The notes: generated by a model not told the origin, from the letters alone. DNA of 64,000 nucleotides from CAZFLM01 sp964519955 (GCA_964519955.1 CAZFLM010000019.1:1-64000); one strand, 5' to 3'. Counted from the first letter of the stretch, positions 43,493-52,841 are shown. Numbers and translations are program-made.

Positions 43493-44107
43493 ATGGCACA
43501 GGATCGGTACGGTCTCTACCCAGGCGAGCCGGACATCCAGGAGGCGGCCGACCGGGGCATGGTCAGCACTTGCCGCCTCTATGGCGATGAGGCGCACCTC
43601 TCGCCGGCTGGGTCCGCGAAGACCACGACGTCGCCGGATGGCGTCTGGCCGAGGGTGGAGACGCAGGACTACGCCTTCGAGGCCGGCGCGATGGCCGGCT
43701 CCCGAGGGACCAGCCGAGCAACCACGAGCCAGGATGGGGCGAGCCAGTCCGAGTTCGAGACCACTTGCCCGGACGGGACGCGAACCAAGGGCAACAGCCG
43801 GCGGAGCCCGAGCGGGGCTCTATCCTGGCGATCCGAGTGGCATCGACCGGACGGAGCCTCGGGCACGGTCGAGGGCGAAGTCGGACCCGACGGAAGCGGC
43901 GAGATGCGAACGCGCACGTCCGACGGCACGTCCGCCGTGTTCCGGCTCAACGCGGACGGGTCCGGCACGGGGCAGGTCACCGGGAACGGGCCGTCGCTGC
44001 CCGCCCGCATCGAGCGGCGCGCGGACGGCAGCTCGAAGACCACGCCCGCCGATGGAACCGCGACGGAGTTTGCGCCGCCGAAGCCGCCGACAGCCGCGAC
44101 AAGCTAG
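43493..44107 (+). CDS. Hydrophilic DG-repeat protein, 204 aa
   Basis: No family recognised. No signal peptide. It consists of Ser/Thr/Gly-rich blocks of about 18-22 residues, each with a DG turn (SPDGVWPRVETQ, CPDGTRTKGNS, RPDGASGTVEGE, GPDGSGEMRT, SDGTSAVFRL, NADGSGTGQV, RADGSSKTTPADGT), as in proteins of repeated beta-hairpins. GGAGG lies 5 nt before ATG 43493; ATG 43481 is possible. It is followed by the hairpin at 44131. Confidence 0.6.
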   Translation: MAQDRYGLYPGEPDIQEAADRGMVSTCRLYGDEAHLSPAGSAKTTTSPDGVWPRVETQDYAFEAGAMAGSRGTSRATTSQDGASQSEFETTCPDGTRTKGNSRRSPSGALSWRSEWHRPDGASGTVEGEVGPDGSGEMRTRTSDGTSAVFRLNADGSGTGQVTGNGPSLPARIERRADGSSKTTPADGTATEFAPPKPPTAATS

Positions 44108-44130
44108 CCCGCCCCGGCCCAGCGCTGCGC

Positions 44131-44154
44131 CGGATGGGCGCGGAGGCCCATCCG
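44131..44154. terminator. Hairpin between convergent genes, also REP-like
   Basis: CGGATGGGC, loop GCGGAG, GCCCATCCG: a perfect 9-bp stem between the stops at 44107 and 44187. The loop is identical to that of the hairpins at 164-185 while the stem differs on both sides. Confidence 0.65.
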
Positions 44155-44186
44155 ACCGCGGCGTCCGGGCCGGCAACTGCCGCCGC

Positions 44187-47100
44187 TCACTTCACCACGA
44201 AGCACCCCACGTCGTACGGCCCGATCTCGCCGCGCACGGTCGCCGCCCAGGCCTTGCGCGTCACCGAAGCCTGCCGGCTGGTGAACGCGTCGCGCACCGA
44301 CTTGCCGGCGGGGCAGGGGACCGACAGCAGGTCGCCGCGGAGGGTGGCCGGCGTCGCGTTGTAGAGCGTGTAGACGGTCTCGCCGCCGCCCTCGAACCGG
44401 TTGCAGTAGAGGCCCGGCTTCAGCGTGGGGATGAGCGGCTGCGGGTGATCGCCGGCGAAGGCCTCGCGATGCGCGCGCAGCACGGCGTGGCAGCGGCGGA
44501 TGGCCTCGCGCGTCTGCGGCGCGAACCACTCGCCGGCCGGCCCCTCCAGCCAGATCGCCTCGCCATTGAAGAACACCTGCTTCACGCCGGTCGCCCAGCT
44601 CCCCGTCGGCTGGTCGCAGATGAGGATCTCGATCGTCTTGAAGCCCGGCAGGCTGAACCGCGCCAGGTTCAGGGGCGCGCGAGTCGCCGTACCGTAGGAC
44701 TGGTTCATCGCGTAGGTGAAGCTGCCATCCTGCAGCGCGGAGTTCACGTCAGCCGGGGTCTCCTCGGAGTAGATGGCGATCCCGGGTCCGACGGCATCGC
44801 GGATGCGCTTCAGCATGCCGGCCTCGGCGGTCACCGAGTAGCTGGGAACGGCGTGGCCGTGGTTCGGCGACCAGCAGTCCTTGCCCACGTCGCCGAAGCC
44901 AAACTCGTCCACGTACATCCCGGCCGGGCCCAGCGCGGCCTTGGCGTCGGCGTACGTCCGGGCCTGAATGTCGCGCCACGCCTCCACCGCGGGGCACATG
45001 AACATCTCCGTGCTCTCCGGGTAGAACGTCGGCTTGCCGCGCTCGTCGAGGATCTGCCAGGCGCGCGCCCCGTCGGTCTTGCCCAGCTTCCCGTTCGATT
45101 CCAGCAGGTAGCCCTCGATGTAGAGCCCCACCGGCACGTCCTGCGCCCGGATGCGCGCGACAGCCCTGCTCAGCGCATCGCGCCCGCCGCTCACGTAGGG
45201 CCAGGGCTCCGTGTCGCCCGGTCTGCCGTACGAGCGGCCGAACGGCCCCGCGTTGCCCCAGTCGAACAGGTGCAGGTAGTCGATGCCGCCGAACTGCGCC
45301 TTGGCCTCGTCGACGGCGCGCTGCAGGTCGATGACCTTCCCGTCGTCCAGCGGGTCGGCCCAGTGCAGGAAGCGCTGCCGGAAGTTGGCGATCTGCTGGA
45401 ACCACGGCTTGCGCGGCGCGATGGGCTTGAACCAGGACGCCAGCCACGACCGGTACGCCTCCATGCCGCGCGTCGGCGCGCCGTCGGTGACCGTGACGAT
45501 GGTGGCGGGCACCGTTACCGACGCGCTCGGCTTCAGCTCCTGCGCGGCGAAGTCCACGCCCACGGTGAACCCCGCGTCGCCCTTGTCGAGGCGGTAGCGC
45601 TTCTGAGCGCAGGCGCGGTCCTCCGTGCGCAGCGACAGCCCGACGCCTTGCGCCGGCGCGAACGTGTCGACGAACTGCAGTGGGAACAGGCCGGAGTAGC
45701 GCTCGTTGTAGGAGCAAGGCCGGTTGTCCAGGGCCGCGCCGCGCTTCGGGTAGAGGTACCACTCGGCATCGGCGCTGGCTGCCAGCCGATATGGCCCGAC
45801 GGTCCCAGCCCGGATGGCCACTTTGTGCGGGAGCTGCCCGGTGTTGACGACCGCGACCTGCAGGGCCAGGCCGTCTCGCCGCGCGGAGAGCCACATGGTG
45901 ATCCGCAGGTCCGCCATGCCGACTGGGGTGTAGTCCGCCGCGACGAAGCCGTGCTCCGCGCGCGGCGGAGCGGCAGAGAGCAGTTCCACCGGATGCCCAT
46001 CGACCTCGACGCCCAGCAGGCGCGATGCGCGCGGGAGCATCTGCGCTCCGTCCGGCCTCCGGCGCAGGCTGCGGAGGGTCGGCGCGGCGGCCAAGTCCAC
46101 CGATGCGAGGCACCGGCCGGACGCGACCGTGACTACGCTGCCCCGGAGCGCCATCGACTGGCCGGCCGGCGCTGGCTTCGGCGCGAGGTGCGCGGGCAGG
46201 CCGGCGACCGATGCGGCAGGCTTCACCGGCTGGCGGCCATCGGTGCGGATCGACGCGGCCAGCACGTGCAGCGCCAACTGGTCGGAGCGGTCGACGACCT
46301 CGACGCCGGTAAGGCGCTTCGCATGGTCCGCCGGCGCCGCGATCACCTGGCCGCCCGCCCCGATGCCCGCGAAGCCGCCGGGCACCCCGACCGGCAGCAC
46401 CTCGTCGAACGTGCCATCCGCGTACGCCAGGCGAACCGCGAACCGGTCGACATCCCAGATCGCCACGAGCTTGCCGCCGCCCCGGATCGCGTCGTCCTTG
46501 CCCTGCATCTCGGCCTCGAGCAGCAGGTAGACCTCCGACGCGCGCGCATCGGCAGCCAGGCGGACACTACCATGCCCCGGCAGGCCGGTCGACGCCGCGA
46601 ACCCGGGCTCGACCCTGAACGGGATGCCCTCGACCGTGACGCCCCCGCCTGCGTCCGGCTGGATGCCGGCCGTCGCGTAGGGTGCGGTGCGCATCCCGAG
46701 GCCGAGCGGCTGTACCGCGCCGAACGCCGCGCCCGGCTTCCGCGCGCTGCTGTCCCACGGCCGCTGCACCGGGGCCTCCTGCGCCAGCCCGATGCGCGCC
46801 ACCTCCAGCCACGCGCCCTGACCCGCCGCCTGCACGTCGCACGCCACACCGGTGATGGTCCGCAGCTTCTGCACGACCGGCGCGAGGTCGGCCGACACGG
46901 TGTGCCAGCGCTCGTCCGCGATGACCTCGCCGCTGCCGATCGTCACCTGGTAGTCGTCGGTCCGCCCGCGCGGCGCACCCAGGAAGCAGAGGAGGTAGTG
47001 CCCCTGGCGCGAGGCGGCCCTGGCCCGGTACCGCAAGATCGCCACCTTGTAGCCGCCGGGGTCGACCTGGCCGGGGAGGCTCCAGGAGAACTTCATCCCG

Positions 47101-47306
47101 GTGCCCGTCACCGCCACGCCGAGTCGCACCCCCTCGCCGGTCCGCGCGACGGAGGTCTTGCCGGCCGGCGCCGGGTTGCCCAGCCAGCTCGGCTGCGCCT
47201 TGAACTCGGCCTGCGCCAGCGGCGCCTCCCACGTCTGCGCGGGGCAGGGGAGCGCGGCGGCCAAGGGCGTGGCAAGCAGAAGAGCGAGCGTGATGCGTGG
47301 GGACAT
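44187..47306 (-). CDS. Large secreted glycosidase-like protein (DUF6259-type, tentative), 1039 aa
   Basis: Signal peptide (LALLLATPLAAALPCPAQ), an N-terminal carbohydrate-binding-like domain (about 25-185), a beta-sandwich region (about 190-620), then a TIM-barrel-like part with PWFQQIANFRQRFLHW, YLHLFDWGNAGPFGRS, PVGLYIEGYLL, GMYVDEFGFGDVG and AIYSEETPAD; the Asp/Glu pairs in the last two motifs are candidate catalytic residues. A short C-terminal beta domain follows. AAGGAG precedes the ATG. It resembles the 28244 protein in barrel layout. Confidence 0.72.
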   Translation of the reverse strand: MSPRITLALLLATPLAAALPCPAQTWEAPLAQAEFKAQPSWLGNPAPAGKTSVARTGEGVRLGVAVTGTGMKFSWSLPGQVDPGGYKVAILRYRARAASRQGHYLLCFLGAPRGRTDDYQVTIGSGEVIADERWHTVSADLAPVVQKLRTITGVACDVQAAGQGAWLEVARIGLAQEAPVQRPWDSSARKPGAAFGAVQPLGLGMRTAPYATAGIQPDAGGGVTVEGIPFRVEPGFAASTGLPGHGSVRLAADARASEVYLLLEAEMQGKDDAIRGGGKLVAIWDVDRFAVRLAYADGTFDEVLPVGVPGGFAGIGAGGQVIAAPADHAKRLTGVEVVDRSDQLALHVLAASIRTDGRQPVKPAASVAGLPAHLAPKPAPAGQSMALRGSVVTVASGRCLASVDLAAAPTLRSLRRRPDGAQMLPRASRLLGVEVDGHPVELLSAAPPRAEHGFVAADYTPVGMADLRITMWLSARRDGLALQVAVVNTGQLPHKVAIRAGTVGPYRLAASADAEWYLYPKRGAALDNRPCSYNERYSGLFPLQFVDTFAPAQGVGLSLRTEDRACAQKRYRLDKGDAGFTVGVDFAAQELKPSASVTVPATIVTVTDGAPTRGMEAYRSWLASWFKPIAPRKPWFQQIANFRQRFLHWADPLDDGKVIDLQRAVDEAKAQFGGIDYLHLFDWGNAGPFGRSYGRPGDTEPWPYVSGGRDALSRAVARIRAQDVPVGLYIEGYLLESNGKLGKTDGARAWQILDERGKPTFYPESTEMFMCPAVEAWRDIQARTYADAKAALGPAGMYVDEFGFGDVGKDCWSPNHGHAVPSYSVTAEAGMLKRIRDAVGPGIAIYSEETPADVNSALQDGSFTYAMNQSYGTATRAPLNLARFSLPGFKTIEILICDQPTGSWATGVKQVFFNGEAIWLEGPAGEWFAPQTREAIRRCHAVLRAHREAFAGDHPQPLIPTLKPGLYCNRFEGGGETVYTLYNATPATLRGDLLSVPCPAGKSVRDAFTSRQASVTRKAWAATVRGEIGPYDVGCFVVK

Positions 47307-47333
47307 GGTGGCTCCTTGGGTGTCGCAGGGGTA

Positions 47334-47552
47334 TCAGCGTCTGAGGCCAAGCCGATCGAGCGCGTCGTCGAAGGACACCCCTCCGGTGCGCTCCTTCGGT
47401 TCCAGCAGGCGCCGCCGCATCGGTTCGCTGCGCAGCAGGTAGGCGGTCTCCAGTTCGGAGGGGATCTCGCGCCACTGCACGATGGCCACGAGGACGCCTG
47501 TCACGTTGCCGCCCGCGTCGCAGACGTACTGGACTTCCGAGGGTATAGGCAT
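47334..47552 (-). CDS. Antitoxin-like small protein, 72 aa
   Basis: The opening QYVCDAGGNVTGVLVAIVQW (Y-xx-D-x-G-xx-T-xV) and a helical tail ending in GVSFDDALDRLGL resemble Phd/YefM- or RelB-type antitoxins and related small proteins. No toxin gene of known type is adjacent; upstream are two tiny membrane proteins. GAGG lies 9 nt before the ATG. Last of a four-gene operon 48319-47334. Confidence 0.6.
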   Translation of the reverse strand: MPIPSEVQYVCDAGGNVTGVLVAIVQWREIPSELETAYLLRSEPMRRRLLEPKERTGGVSFDDALDRLGLRR

Positions 47553-47562
47553 AGCCGTGACC

Positions 47563-47793
47563 TCATCGGATCGCGATGTCGCCGCCGAAGACCTTGAGGA
47601 TGAGCACGATGTCCAGCAGCACGACCGGCACGATGAAGAGCACGGGCTGGATGTGGAGGGCCATGAACGCGGCGAGGGTGGCAGCCCAGATGCCGATGAG
47701 GATGCCGCCTTCCTTCGGGTAGAGGTCGCCGTCGTAGAGCCCCCAGATCGTGAGGACCCAGAAGGCGACGGACGGAATGCTCAAGGGGACCAT
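47563..47793 (-). CDS. Tiny membrane protein, 76 aa (paralogue of the next upstream gene)
   Basis: Three hydrophobic segments (IPSVAFWVLTIWGLY; GGILIGIWAATLAAFMAL; PVLFIVPVVLLDIVLIL). The core GLY-x3-L-xP-xE-xG-xL-x4-WA, and FI-xPV further on, is shared with the 47807 product, so the two are tandem duplicates. The ATG is preceded by AGAGGAGGGTCCACG. Function unknown. Confidence 0.7.
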   Translation of the reverse strand: MVPLSIPSVAFWVLTIWGLYDGDLYPKEGGILIGIWAATLAAFMALHIQPVLFIVPVVLLDIVLILKVFGGDIAIR

Positions 47794-47806
47794 CGTGGAC
47801 CCTCCT

Positions 47807-48022
47807 CTATAGCCGGCTGTCCCGGCTGTACATGCGCGTCATGGCGACGCCCATCAGCACCAGCACGGGCGCGATGAACGTGGCCAGGCTCCAACCCATG
47901 GCGAGGAAGAGGGCGTACGCGGATGCCCAGACAGCGGCTAGAGCCCCTGCCTCCCACGGCCGCAGCGTCCGGCGATACAGCCCTCGACCCAGCAGCAGCA
48001 ACGCGATCGACGTGAAGCTTAT
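47807..48022 (-). CDS. Tiny membrane protein, 71 aa, with possible ATA start
   Basis: Homologous to the 47563 protein (GLYRRTLRPWEAGALAAVWA ... FIAPVLVLMG). Its ribosome site region AGAGGAGACTCCACGATA aligns with AGAGGAGGGTCCACGATG of the paralogue, so the start would be ATA at 48022. A conventional choice is TTG at 48001, but that has no ribosome site at normal distance. About three membrane segments. Either a rare start codon or a weakened duplicate. Confidence 0.6.
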   Translation of the reverse strand: MSFTSIALLLLGRGLYRRTLRPWEAGALAAVWASAYALFLAMGWSLATFIAPVLVLMGVAMTRMYSRDSRL

Positions 48023-48055
48023 CGTGGAGTCTCCTCTGGCAGGCTGGACGGCGTG

Positions 48056-48319
48056 CTACTTCTCCAGGGTCCGAGGATCGCCCTTGAACTGCACGATGGC
48101 GACGATCCGGCGCGGGTTGATCGCGACGCTCGGGATCTCGCGCTTGTCCCACTCGCTCCAGCTCTTGATCTCGCCGCGATCGTGGTAGACAAGGTCGTCC
48201 AGGCGAATATAGGCTCCCTGCTCTGCCTTCGCCATCAGCTCGTCGAGCGTATCAGCCGTGCTGCCGCAGAACGTGTAGCCATCGTCGCCGTCGTCGATAC
48301 GGATCCTGTACCAGTTCAT
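48056..48319 (-). CDS. Hypothetical small protein, 87 aa
   Basis: Acidic, soluble-looking: NWYRIRIDDGDDGYTFCG, a helix DTLDELMAKAEQG, then YIRLDDLVYHDRGE and a strand RRIVAIVQF. The family is not known to me. AGGAGG lies 7 nt before ATG 48319, which decides against a start at 48346. First gene of the operon with the two tiny membrane proteins and the antitoxin-like gene. Confidence 0.7.
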   Translation of the reverse strand: MNWYRIRIDDGDDGYTFCGSTADTLDELMAKAEQGAYIRLDDLVYHDRGEIKSWSEWDKREIPSVAINPRRIVAIVQFKGDPRTLEK

Positions 48320-48396
48320 CAGGTGCCTCCTGTAGCGGATGTCCAACCAAGGTCAACTCAGCTCGCCAACCAGAACCACTGGAACAGCCCGCCGTT

Positions 48397-49443
48397 CTAC
48401 CCCTCCTGCGGCCGCACGACCACCTTCATCCCGTCGCGGCCCTCGCTCGTGGCGAAGGCTTCGTGCACCTGCGAGAGCGGGAAGCGGTGCGTGATGAGCG
48501 GGGCCACGCGCACGAGGCCCTTCTCCAGCAGGCGGACAGCCGTCTCGTGCTGGCGCGGCACGCTGCCGTGTGAGCCCGTCACGAAGCACTCCTTGTAATG
48601 GATCGTGTTGCTCAGCACGCTCAGCGGGCGCGCGTCCTTCCTCAGGCCGCCGAACAGGTTCACCACGCCGCGGTGCGCCACCATCTCGATGGCCTGCTCG
48701 TGCGCCTCGACGGAGCCGCAGGTCGTCATGACGATGTCCGGGCCCTCGCCGCCGGTCAGCTCCAGGCAGCGCGCCACCACGTCCTCGTCGTCCGACGCGA
48801 TGTAGGCATCAGCGCCGTACTCCTTCGCGATCTGCATGCGCTTGGCGCTGCGCTGGATGCCGATGACCTGCGTGGCGCCCATGATGCGGGCCAGGTCGAT
48901 CATCATGCAGCCGATCGGCCCCAGCCCGATGATGACCACCGACTTGCCGAGCGAGAGGCCCGCCAGCTCCAGCCCGTTGATGGCGCAGGCCAGGGGCTCC
49001 GCCAGCGCCGCCTCGTCGAAGCCCAGCGCGTCGGAGAACGGCGTCACCGGGCCCTCGTCGAGCAGCAGCTTCGTCAGCAGCATGTACTCGGCGAACGCGC
49101 CCGGGATCTGGTAGCCCACCGCGTAGTTGATCGAGCAGTTGTTGCCGATGCCATTGCGGCACCAGCGGCACTGTCCGCACGGCACGTCCGCGCCGATCGC
49201 CACGCGCTGGCCCACCTTGACGCGGGTCACGTTCTTCCCGGCCGCCACCACGACGCCCGCCGTCTCGTGCCCGATGATCGCGGGCGGCCTCACGCGCGGG
49301 TTGCCGTGGTGCAGGATGCGCACGTCCGAACCGCAGATGCTGATCGACTCGACGCGCAGGAGGGCGCTGTCGTCATCCACCTCGGGCGTCGGCACGTCGG
49401 TAAGGACCAGGCGGTCCAGGTCTTCCAGAACGGCTGCTCTCAA
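48397..49443 (-). CDS. Zinc-dependent alcohol/polyol dehydrogenase, 348 aa
   Basis: MDR family of the sorbitol/threonine dehydrogenase type: catalytic zinc residues in SICGSDVRILHHGN and IGHETAGVV, a structural zinc lobe CGQCRWCRNGIGNNC, and a Rossmann motif VVIIGLGPIGCMMIDLAR. Start is TTG at 49443 with AGGAG 9 nt upstream. It stands alone between the small-gene operon and GH20 and likely oxidises a released sugar or polyol. Confidence 0.9.
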   Translation of the reverse strand: MRAAVLEDLDRLVLTDVPTPEVDDDSALLRVESISICGSDVRILHHGNPRVRPPAIIGHETAGVVVAAGKNVTRVKVGQRVAIGADVPCGQCRWCRNGIGNNCSINYAVGYQIPGAFAEYMLLTKLLLDEGPVTPFSDALGFDEAALAEPLACAINGLELAGLSLGKSVVIIGLGPIGCMMIDLARIMGATQVIGIQRSAKRMQIAKEYGADAYIASDDEDVVARCLELTGGEGPDIVMTTCGSVEAHEQAIEMVAHRGVVNLFGGLRKDARPLSVLSNTIHYKECFVTGSHGSVPRQHETAVRLLEKGLVRVAPLITHRFPLSQVHEAFATSEGRDGMKVVVRPQEG

Positions 49444-49622
49444 CTCGTGGGTCTCCTCGTCAGGTCATTCGCTGCGGATACGTTCGCCAGTGGCATCCGG
49501 AAGCCCTACGTCGCGCGTGCCAGTGCCGCCACCGACCGGTCCGCGCAGGCGGACCTTGTGCCGTTCTCAGGCGCGACTTCAGTCGCCGGCCCCCCGCGGT
49601 CCCGCCAGCGGCACGCTCCTCG

Positions 49623-52600
49623 CTACCGCCCCTCCACCGCGTGTACGACCACCTCGACCGGGTGCGAGCGGTCCAGCGTGGCGCGCAGGGCGTTCATCTG
49701 GTCGGCAGGAGACGTGGGGCACGGGCCGCCAACCATCGCGAAGTGCGTGGCCGGCACGCCGCCCTCCACCACCACGCCGCCCATGCCGCCACCCGGGCCG
49801 ACCAGGTGCAGCGTGCGCACCTCTGGCGTCGCGAGGCCCATGAGCAACTGGCCGGCGGCGTACTTGGCGCACCAGCGCTGGCCGTCGCGCCGGGCCTGGC
49901 ACTCGGTCCCCGAGGAGAGCGGCTTCACCGGGCCGGTCCAGCCGTCCTCGAAAAGAAACGTGCCGGGCGTCGGGCTCGCGGCGCCGAGGAGCTTGGCGTC
50001 GTCGAAGCAGGCGAAGTAGGCGGTCGGTGCGTTGAGCGTGCAGTCCACCCACGGCCGGCCTGCCCAGATGTCGAGCGTCTTGCAGAGGCCATTCGTGTCG
50101 GTGCAGCGGATGCGCGCGAAGAGCGGGCCGGATGCCAGCACCTCCAGTCTGTTCTGTGCGCGGCGGGCGAGGCCGTTGATGTCCGCGAACCCAGCCCAGT
50201 CCTTCTCACCCGGCTCGGTGATGTCGCGCCCCGCCACCTCCCACCGGTAGATGTGGCCGCCCTCGCGCCCGATGAGCAGGCGGAACACGCCGCTGGTCAC
50301 CCACAGCCCGCCCTTCGGCGCCTTCGTCACCGCGACCTGGACGCCGGACGCCGGAGCCTTCTCCGCCCCACTGTAGAGGAGGAACGCGCGCTCGCCGCCA
50401 GCCGGCACAACGCCTGGGAACATGAACGCCAGCGCCCACTCGCCGCCGACCTTGCCGACCTGGCAGGGCACGAGCGTCTGAGCGCCGGTCGCCGGGTCGA
50501 GCGCCATGAGCTGGTAGCCGGCGGGGTTGCCTGCGGGAGGGCCCGGCAGGCCGATGACAACCGGCAGATCGGTCCGCGCGTTCTCGCCCGCGCGCAGCAC
50601 GAAGCCGACGCGCGTGGCGCTGCCTGGAGCGGTCCACTTCGCACGGGGCGCGAGCGGCGTGTCGTCTCGAGTCACGGGAATGCCCGACGCGACCGAATCA
50701 GCGGTGGTCAGCCCGACTTCGGAGCCGGACGGCAGCGCCCGCCCCGACCGCAGGCCCTCCTGCGCAGCTTCCAGCTTCGCCAGAACCGCGTCGAACTGCC
50801 CGAGGTACGCGTCGTAGCGCGCGGTCACCCGGTCGAGCGCGTAGGGCTTCTTCTCCGTGTTCCAGAGCCGCACGTACTCCCGCTTGAGCGCGAGGTGCTG
50901 CTCACGGACGGTTGCTACGACTCCGCGGGCCTCCGTCACCAGGCGCTGGGCCTCGTCGGCGGCCGGCGCGGCGCAGGCCTTCGCGTAGAGGTCAGCGGCC
51001 CGCAATAGGTCTAGGGACCGTGTCGCCATCAGCCGCATGCGCTCGGCCCCGTAGATGAAGTGGTCAACCAGGTCCGCGTTCACCCGCGCCGCGCGCTTCG
51101 CCTCCCGAAGGTGCGTCAGGGCGGGATCGACGATCGCGAGAAGCTCCTTCGCCTGGCGGATGCGCTCCGCACGCACCACGGAGAGCGCCACCTCGGGCGC
51201 CCAGAAGCGGGAGTCCATCATCCCTTGGTAGCCGGGCAGGCGGTGCGTCTTCGCGAGCAGGTCGATCGCCTTGCCGAAGTGGTCGCCCGGCTCCCCGAGC
51301 AGCACGCCTCCGAGCCGCCGGCTGAAGTCAGCGTACGGCGTCTTCGAGCCGGTCCAGGCGCACTCCGCACCCCACGCGACGCCGGGCCAGTTCGGCGCGA
51401 AGAGCATCTCCCCGTCGTCGTTCCAGATCGTGTTGAGCGCCCCGATGGCCCCGTGCTTCACCCCATCGCGCACGTAGTTGCGGTTGTTCGTGATCGCCAC
51501 GCCGAAGTCGGGCAGGATGCGGCTCCAGTTGCTCGTGCCGGGGCAGACGAAGAACTCGTGCCCCGACTTCGCGAAGGGTGCGATGGCGTCGTCCCACGAG
51601 GCGCGGTCGTCGTAGCCCCACGAGAGGAAGACGACATCCGCAGGCACCTCGGCGATCTTGTCCGGGTGCATCAGCAGGATGTCGCCCCACATCATCATGC
51701 GCTTCCGGTACTTGTCGTGCAGCAGGGCGTTGATGCGCTGGATGTGCCGCAGGTACACCCCGCCGACGCCGATCTGGTCCGCGAGCGCCTTGGAGGGGCC
51801 AGACCCCAACCCCTGCGTCTCGTCGCAGCACACGTTGAAGAGCGGCGAGTCCGTGAGCGGCGCCATCTCGGAGTAGAGGTCGTCGAGGAGCTGGTAGGTG
51901 CGCTCGTTCGTGGGGTTCAGGATGTCCGCGGTCTCGCGCAGGTCGGCGTACTGCGGGTGGACCAGCAGGTTGTAGAAGTGGCCGAACGACTGCTGGTTGC
52001 CTACGATCTCCACGCCCTGCGTCTTCGCGAAGGCGACCCACGCGCGCAGCTCGTCCGGCGTCAGGCTGCCGTCCTTCGGCCCGAACTCGGGGTGCTTCGA
52101 GTACGCGAACTGGCTCTCCTGATAGGTCGTGAAGAAGCTCAGACGCAGCTCGGAGGCCAGGCGCACCTCGCGCTTCAGGCTCTCCAGCTTCGGGCTCGGC
52201 CCGCGCGTGATGTCGTCCTGCGACCCGCGGTAGCGCAGCGCCGGCCAGTCCGCGACGGTCACGCACGGAATCGACTTGCCGCGCAGGTTCGCCCGAACGA
52301 GCTGCTGCAGCGCGCGCATCGCCCAGACCAGCCCCGCCTCGTCGCGCGCCTCCGCCGCGATGCCGCCCTTCGTCACGCGGAGCGCGTACGCCTCGGGGTG
52401 CGCGGGCACCGTCAGCGCGGCCGCGCTCTTCCCGATCCGCAGGCTCCAGCGCGCACCGGCAGACGGCACCGCCTCGACGAGGACCTCTACCCCGCACGCC
52501 CGCTTCACCTCGCCGCGCAGCTCCTCCGCCACCGAGGACGCCGCCACCCCCTGCGTCACGCGCAGCACGGCCGTCGGCGCCAGCGCGAATCCGCCCGGCT

Positions 52601-52718
52601 CCACCGCGACCTGCCGCGGCCACGGCACCAGGCGGAGGGAGGAGGAGGCGTCAGCCCCCGCGGCCAGCGGCAGGAAGAGAAGGGCCAGCACGGCAAGCAC
52701 GGCGGCGAAGTGGGACAT
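49623..52718 (-). CDS. Secreted GH20 beta-N-acetylhexosaminidase, 1031 aa
   Basis: Signal peptide (LAVLALLFLPLAAGADA), a GH20b-type N-terminal domain (LVPWPRQVAVEPGGF ... EAYALRVTKGGI), then a GH20 barrel with YRGSQDDITRG and the catalytic Asp-Glu pair in FNVCCDETQGLG, and WGDILLMHPD downstream. A helical stretch (about 540-680) and a long C-terminal beta domain (about 690-1031) follow. AAGGAG precedes the ATG. It would release GlcNAc or GalNAc for the NahK-like kinase; that link is inferred. Confidence 0.82.
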   Translation of the reverse strand: MSHFAAVLAVLALLFLPLAAGADASSSLRLVPWPRQVAVEPGGFALAPTAVLRVTQGVAASSVAEELRGEVKRACGVEVLVEAVPSAGARWSLRIGKSAAALTVPAHPEAYALRVTKGGIAAEARDEAGLVWAMRALQQLVRANLRGKSIPCVTVADWPALRYRGSQDDITRGPSPKLESLKREVRLASELRLSFFTTYQESQFAYSKHPEFGPKDGSLTPDELRAWVAFAKTQGVEIVGNQQSFGHFYNLLVHPQYADLRETADILNPTNERTYQLLDDLYSEMAPLTDSPLFNVCCDETQGLGSGPSKALADQIGVGGVYLRHIQRINALLHDKYRKRMMMWGDILLMHPDKIAEVPADVVFLSWGYDDRASWDDAIAPFAKSGHEFFVCPGTSNWSRILPDFGVAITNNRNYVRDGVKHGAIGALNTIWNDDGEMLFAPNWPGVAWGAECAWTGSKTPYADFSRRLGGVLLGEPGDHFGKAIDLLAKTHRLPGYQGMMDSRFWAPEVALSVVRAERIRQAKELLAIVDPALTHLREAKRAARVNADLVDHFIYGAERMRLMATRSLDLLRAADLYAKACAAPAADEAQRLVTEARGVVATVREQHLALKREYVRLWNTEKKPYALDRVTARYDAYLGQFDAVLAKLEAAQEGLRSGRALPSGSEVGLTTADSVASGIPVTRDDTPLAPRAKWTAPGSATRVGFVLRAGENARTDLPVVIGLPGPPAGNPAGYQLMALDPATGAQTLVPCQVGKVGGEWALAFMFPGVVPAGGERAFLLYSGAEKAPASGVQVAVTKAPKGGLWVTSGVFRLLIGREGGHIYRWEVAGRDITEPGEKDWAGFADINGLARRAQNRLEVLASGPLFARIRCTDTNGLCKTLDIWAGRPWVDCTLNAPTAYFACFDDAKLLGAASPTPGTFLFEDGWTGPVKPLSSGTECQARRDGQRWCAKYAAGQLLMGLATPEVRTLHLVGPGGGMGGVVVEGGVPATHFAMVGGPCPTSPADQMNALRATLDRSHPVEVVVHAVEGR

Positions 52719-52841
52719 GGGTGGGCTCCTTGGGCGAACGCGATCGGCATAGGTGGCTATCTTGCGCGCGCCGGTCCTATTCCTGCTAGACTAGTGCTGT
52801 CGAGCGGGACCATGGGGGCGAATGTCCCAACGGAGGGTTCC

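Noticed and set aside
47334..47793. Classical type II toxin-antitoxin pair
   Set aside because: The 72-aa protein resembles an antitoxin, but its neighbour is a three-helix membrane protein with no PIN, RelE, MazF or other known toxin motif. It could only be a non-classical pair.
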